37,529 nucleotides of DNA, from contig JAISAU010000001.1 in NCBI GenBank assembly GCA_031266555.1, positions 1-37,529 of the forward strand, written 5' to 3'. How positions within the stretch are numbered: the stretch's first letter is position 1; every line of letters starts with the position of its first letter. The translations under genes were made by a program, and so were the position numbers. Below the pieces are notes generated by a model. That model was not told where the DNA came from and did not search any database. It was given only the letters and a program-made list of their open reading frames with translations. Below are positions 34,956-37,529 of this stretch, in pieces. This DNA comes from Campylobacteraceae bacterium (GTDB lineage: Bacteria > Campylobacterota > Campylobacteria > Campylobacterales > Campylobacteraceae).

Positions 34956-35189
34956 TTAATTTTTTCTTAAAATCTTGGTGTCAATATTTAAAATTAACTC
35001 TTTTTCTATTCTCTGCGTTTCAAATCTATCATGACACTCTTGTATGAAAGCTCCTAAAATATCTTTTATCTCAATATTATTTTTATTTTTAAACAATCTT
35101 GCCGTTTCAGCCTCAAAAAAATCGGCAAAACTGTCTTCCAATGTTATATCAAAACTTTTCGCGGCTATAGATATGGTTATTTTTTTCAT
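34956..35189 (-). CDS. Small protein, possibly ZapA-like
   Basis: A 77-residue protein. The opening MKKITISIAAKSFDITLEDSF is two short strands of the kind that begin ZapA cell-division proteins, followed by helices (FFEAETARLFKNK, DILGAFIQECHDRFETQRIEKE). The match is by pattern only. It overlaps the upstream coiled-coil gene by 4 nt (ATGA), so the two are made together; a ZapA-like plus coiled-coil (ZapB-like) pair would make sense. No membrane segment is seen. Confidence 0.6.
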   Translation of the reverse strand: MKKITISIAAKSFDITLEDSFADFFEAETARLFKNKNNIEIKDILGAFIQECHDRFETQRIEKELILNIDTKILRKN

Positions 35190-35419
35190 ATTCCAAGTAC
35201 GGCTTCAATTTTCCCAAGCAGTTCGTCCGTCTCTAAACTCTTGCTTCTTAACTCTTCTTCAAGTTTTAATATCTGTGCCTCTTTGTCTTCATTTTTGGCT
35301 TGCAGTCTTTCAACTTCGCTTTTGAGAGTATAATTTTCATTTTCCAACTCATGATATTTTACTATCAATCTTTCTATTTTATCGCTAAGGGTTACGGAAA
35401 TTTTATCGCTCTCTTGCAT
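35186..35419 (-). CDS. Small coiled-coil protein
   Basis: A 77-residue protein that is almost one continuous coiled coil (residues 12-65, heptads such as IERLIVKYHELENENYTLKS). It resembles ZapB or other short division-site scaffolds in form, but such similarity is weak evidence. It is the first gene of the leftward array, with GGAGAAG upstream of the ATG at 35419, and it is divergent from uvrB with 70 bp between. Confidence 0.65.
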   Translation of the reverse strand: MQESDKISVTLSDKIERLIVKYHELENENYTLKSEVERLQAKNEDKEAQILKLEEELRSKSLETDELLGKIEAVLGI

Positions 35420-35454
35420 AGCGGGCTTCTCCTTCGTTTGTTTTGAAGTTGCGT

Positions 35455-35460
35455 TATAAT
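35455..35460 (+). promoter_or_regulatory. -10 box of uvrB
   Basis: GCGTTATAAT lies 29 nt before the uvrB start. AAGGA precedes the TTG start codon at 35490. Confidence 0.6.
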
Positions 35461-35489
35461 TGTAACAAAAATCCTCTTAAGGAATAACT

Positions 35490-37466
35490 TTGTCAAAATT
35501 TGAACTTATATCACCGTACAAGCCTTCCGGCGATCAACCGGGAGCAATAGAAAAATTAACCGCATCAATAAAAGCCAACAACCGCTATCAAACATTGGTA
35601 GGTGTAACAGGCAGCGGCAAAACTTATACCATGGCAAATATCATACAAAAGACGCAAAAGCCAACGCTTATCATGACGCATAATAAAACTTTGGCGGCGC
35701 AGCTTTATAGCGAATTTAAAGGGTTTTTCCCAAAAAATCATGTTGAATATTTTATCAGCTATTACGACTACTATCAACCGGAAGCTTACATACCAAGACA
35801 AGATCTGTTTATTGAAAAAGACAGCTCCATAAATGCTGAGCTTGAACGTCTTCGTTTATCGGCGACCGCTTCGCTTCTGAGCTACGACGACGTTATATGC
35901 GTCGCTTCGGTCTCCGCGAATTACGGACTTGGAAATCCGAACGAATACAAAAGCATGGTGCAAATCATAGAAAAAGGAATGCAAATCAATCAAAAATCGC
36001 TGCTTTTAAGACTTGTTGATATGGGTTACAAAAGAAATGATAATTTTTTTGATAGAGGCGACTTTAGAGTTCGCGGCGACGTTGTGGATATATATCCGTC
36101 ATACAGCGAAGAAGAGGCTATACATGTAGAGTTTTTTGGGGATGAAGTTGAAAAGATAACATATTTTGATACTTTGACAAATGAAAAACACCGCTCTACA
36201 AACAAAGTTATTGTCTATGCCGCGAATCAGTTTATTGTAGGTCAAGAGAGATTAAAAATCGCCGAAAAAGAGATAGAAGAAGGATTGCAAGAGAGACTCG
36301 CGTTTTTTAAGCAAGAGGAGAAACTGGTAGAGTACCAGCGACTAAAGCAAAGGGTGGAATTTGATTTGGAAATGATAAACGCTACCGGCATGTGTAAAGG
36401 AATAGAAAATTACGCGAGACATTTGACGGGTAAAAAAGCGGGAGAGACGCCATATTCGCTATTTGATTATTTTGAAGCTATGGGCAAAGAATATCTCGTT
36501 ATTGTTGACGAATCACATGTAAGTTTACCGCAATTTCGCGGAATGTTCGCAGGAGACAGAAGCAGAAAAGAGGTTTTGGTAGATTACGGTTTTCGCCTTC
36601 CAAGCGCGCTTGACAATCGTCCGTTAATGTTTGACGAATTTATAAATAAAGCGCCCTCTTACCTTTTTGTCTCAGCTACTCCGGCTGAACTTGAATTAAA
36701 ACTCTCAAATGAAAATATAGCCGAACAGATTGTAAGACCAACCGGACTGCTGGACCCTACAATAGAGATAAAATCAAGTGAAAATCAAGTTGAAATTTTA
36801 TTTGACGAGATAAAAAAAGTTACGGCGAGAAACGAACGCGTTCTTGTCACGACTTTAACAAAAAAGATGGCTGAAGAACTTACTCGTTACTACGCCGAAC
36901 TTGGTCTTAAGATAAAATATATGCATTCCGATATAGACGCGATTGAACGAAATCAGATAATAAGGGCGCTAAGGCTTGGCGAATTTGACGTTTTGGTGGG
37001 AATAAATCTTTTAAGAGAAGGACTTGATTTACCAGAAGTTTCGCTGATCGGTGTGCTTGACGCTGATAAAGAAGGATTTTTAAGAAGCGAAACGAGTCTT
37101 ATTCAAACAATGGGCAGAGCGGCGAGAAATGAGAACGGCAAAGTTATACTATTTGCAAAAAGAATAACAAATTCTATGCAAAAAGCTATAGACACCACAA
37201 TAAATAGGCGTAAAAAACAAGAAGAGTTTAATAAAATACACAACATAACTCCAAAAACCGTTATAAGAAAACTTGATGAAAATTTACGTATTGACGATCA
37301 AGGAGAACTGGCATACAAAAAGAAAAAAATGGATAAGATACCTCCATCCCAAAGAAGGGAAATAGTAAAAGAATTAACTAAAAAAATGCACGAAGCGGCA
37401 AAAATGTTAGAATTTGAAAAAGCTGCGGCTTTAAGAGACGAGATAGCGAAACTAAGAGAATTATAA
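35490..37466 (+). CDS. uvrB: Excinuclease ABC subunit B
   Basis: Damage-verifying helicase-like subunit of nucleotide excision repair. The 658 residues start at TTG 35490 (AAGGA at 6 nt), beginning [17 protein letters not shown]. Walker A is [10 protein letters not shown] (about 38). The DNA-clamping beta-hairpin is [15 protein letters not shown], Walker B is VIVDESHVS, and motif VI is QTMGRAARN. The C-terminal UVR motif, which meets UvrC, is [30 protein letters not shown] occurs at 36121-36128 in the frame for IHVE. Complete within the window. Confidence 0.97.
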   Translation: MSKFELISPYKPSGDQPGAIEKLTASIKANNRYQTLVGVTGSGKTYTMANIIQKTQKPTLIMTHNKTLAAQLYSEFKGFFPKNHVEYFISYYDYYQPEAYIPRQDLFIEKDSSINAELERLRLSATASLLSYDDVICVASVSANYGLGNPNEYKSMVQIIEKGMQINQKSLLLRLVDMGYKRNDNFFDRGDFRVRGDVVDIYPSYSEEEAIHVEFFGDEVEKITYFDTLTNEKHRSTNKVIVYAANQFIVGQERLKIAEKEIEEGLQERLAFFKQEEKLVEYQRLKQRVEFDLEMINATGMCKGIENYARHLTGKKAGETPYSLFDYFEAMGKEYLVIVDESHVSLPQFRGMFAGDRSRKEVLVDYGFRLPSALDNRPLMFDEFINKAPSYLFVSATPAELELKLSNENIAEQIVRPTGLLDPTIEIKSSENQVEILFDEIKKVTARNERVLVTTLTKKMAEELTRYYAELGLKIKYMHSDIDAIERNQIIRALRLGEFDVLVGINLLREGLDLPEVSLIGVLDADKEGFLRSETSLIQTMGRAARNENGKVILFAKRITNSMQKAIDTTINRRKKQEEFNKIHNITPKTVIRKLDENLRIDDQGELAYKKKKMDKIPPSQRREIVKELTKKMHEAAKMLEFEKAAALRDEIAKLREL

Positions 37467-37529
37467 AGCTTTGTTTCTTGCGATAAAAATCTCAAAAAAA
37501 CAGAGCCGATTTCAGATTACAACACGATC

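Noticed and set aside
1-37529. tRNA, rRNA, insertion sequences, prophage genes
   Set aside because: I looked for T-arm words, transposase motifs and phage functions in all gaps and saw none; a covariance-model search would be decisive.

Overview
The window is about 37.5 kb of an AT-rich bacterial chromosome. It almost certainly comes from a Campylobacterota (epsilonproteobacterial) member. Two things point there. The block serS-trpS-aroK-der-(DMT transporter)-kdsA-ribH-nusB-pyrF follows the order I remember from Campylobacter jejuni (about Cj0381c-Cj0389). The pairs csd3-like/pgbA-like/glcD and dnaB/comEC recall Helicobacter pylori (about HP0506-HP0509 and HP1361-HP1362). I cannot name the genus.

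Layout. 1-5930 (minus strand): a type V-A CRISPR-Cas locus, cas12a-cas4-cas1-cas2, just downstream of serS. No CRISPR array lies in the window; if one exists it is probably beyond base 1. 5934-15439: aminoacyl-tRNA synthetases, shikimate kinase, GTPase Der, KDO/riboflavin/pyrimidine genes, a glutamyl-Q tRNA(Asp) synthetase and an RRM protein. 15752-21560: glutamate synthase gltB-gltD. 21662-23142: two small proteins of unknown function, one an 11-residue-repeat secreted protein, in long noncoding stretches. 23143-28268: NUDIX hydrolase, Csd3/Pgp3-like peptidoglycan peptidase, PgbA-N-like protein, GlcD and a YihY-family membrane protein. 28161-35419 (minus strand): a long gene array of a coiled-coil protein, a ZapA-like protein, two pseudopilins, priA, ispG, dnaB and comEC. 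35490-37466: uvrB.

Most interesting system. cas12a (1229 aa) keeps its RuvC, Nuc and crRNA-processing residues, and cas1 and cas2 are intact. cas4 is broken twice, by one extra G in a G5 run and by an in-frame TAA before its C-terminal cysteine cluster. In the cas12a 5' region, on the same strand, is a solitary perfect Cas12a crRNA handle (5871-5890) directly behind a TATAAT box. The bases after the handle begin TGTGTGTCA. About 100 bp downstream, over the likely cas12a promoter/start site, is TTTA followed by TGTGTATCA, which is a Cas12a-type PAM plus an 8/9 seed match. This has the layout expected of a CRISPR-resembling guide (CreR-type) that makes Cas12a repress its own promoter.

Second signal. 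The palindrome TACATGTA occurs 16 times; my composition estimate is one to two. Eight copies are intergenic and one covers the serS stop codon, although intergenic DNA is only about 9% of the window. It behaves like a highly iterated palindrome or a genome-wide protein-binding or architectural site that I cannot name.
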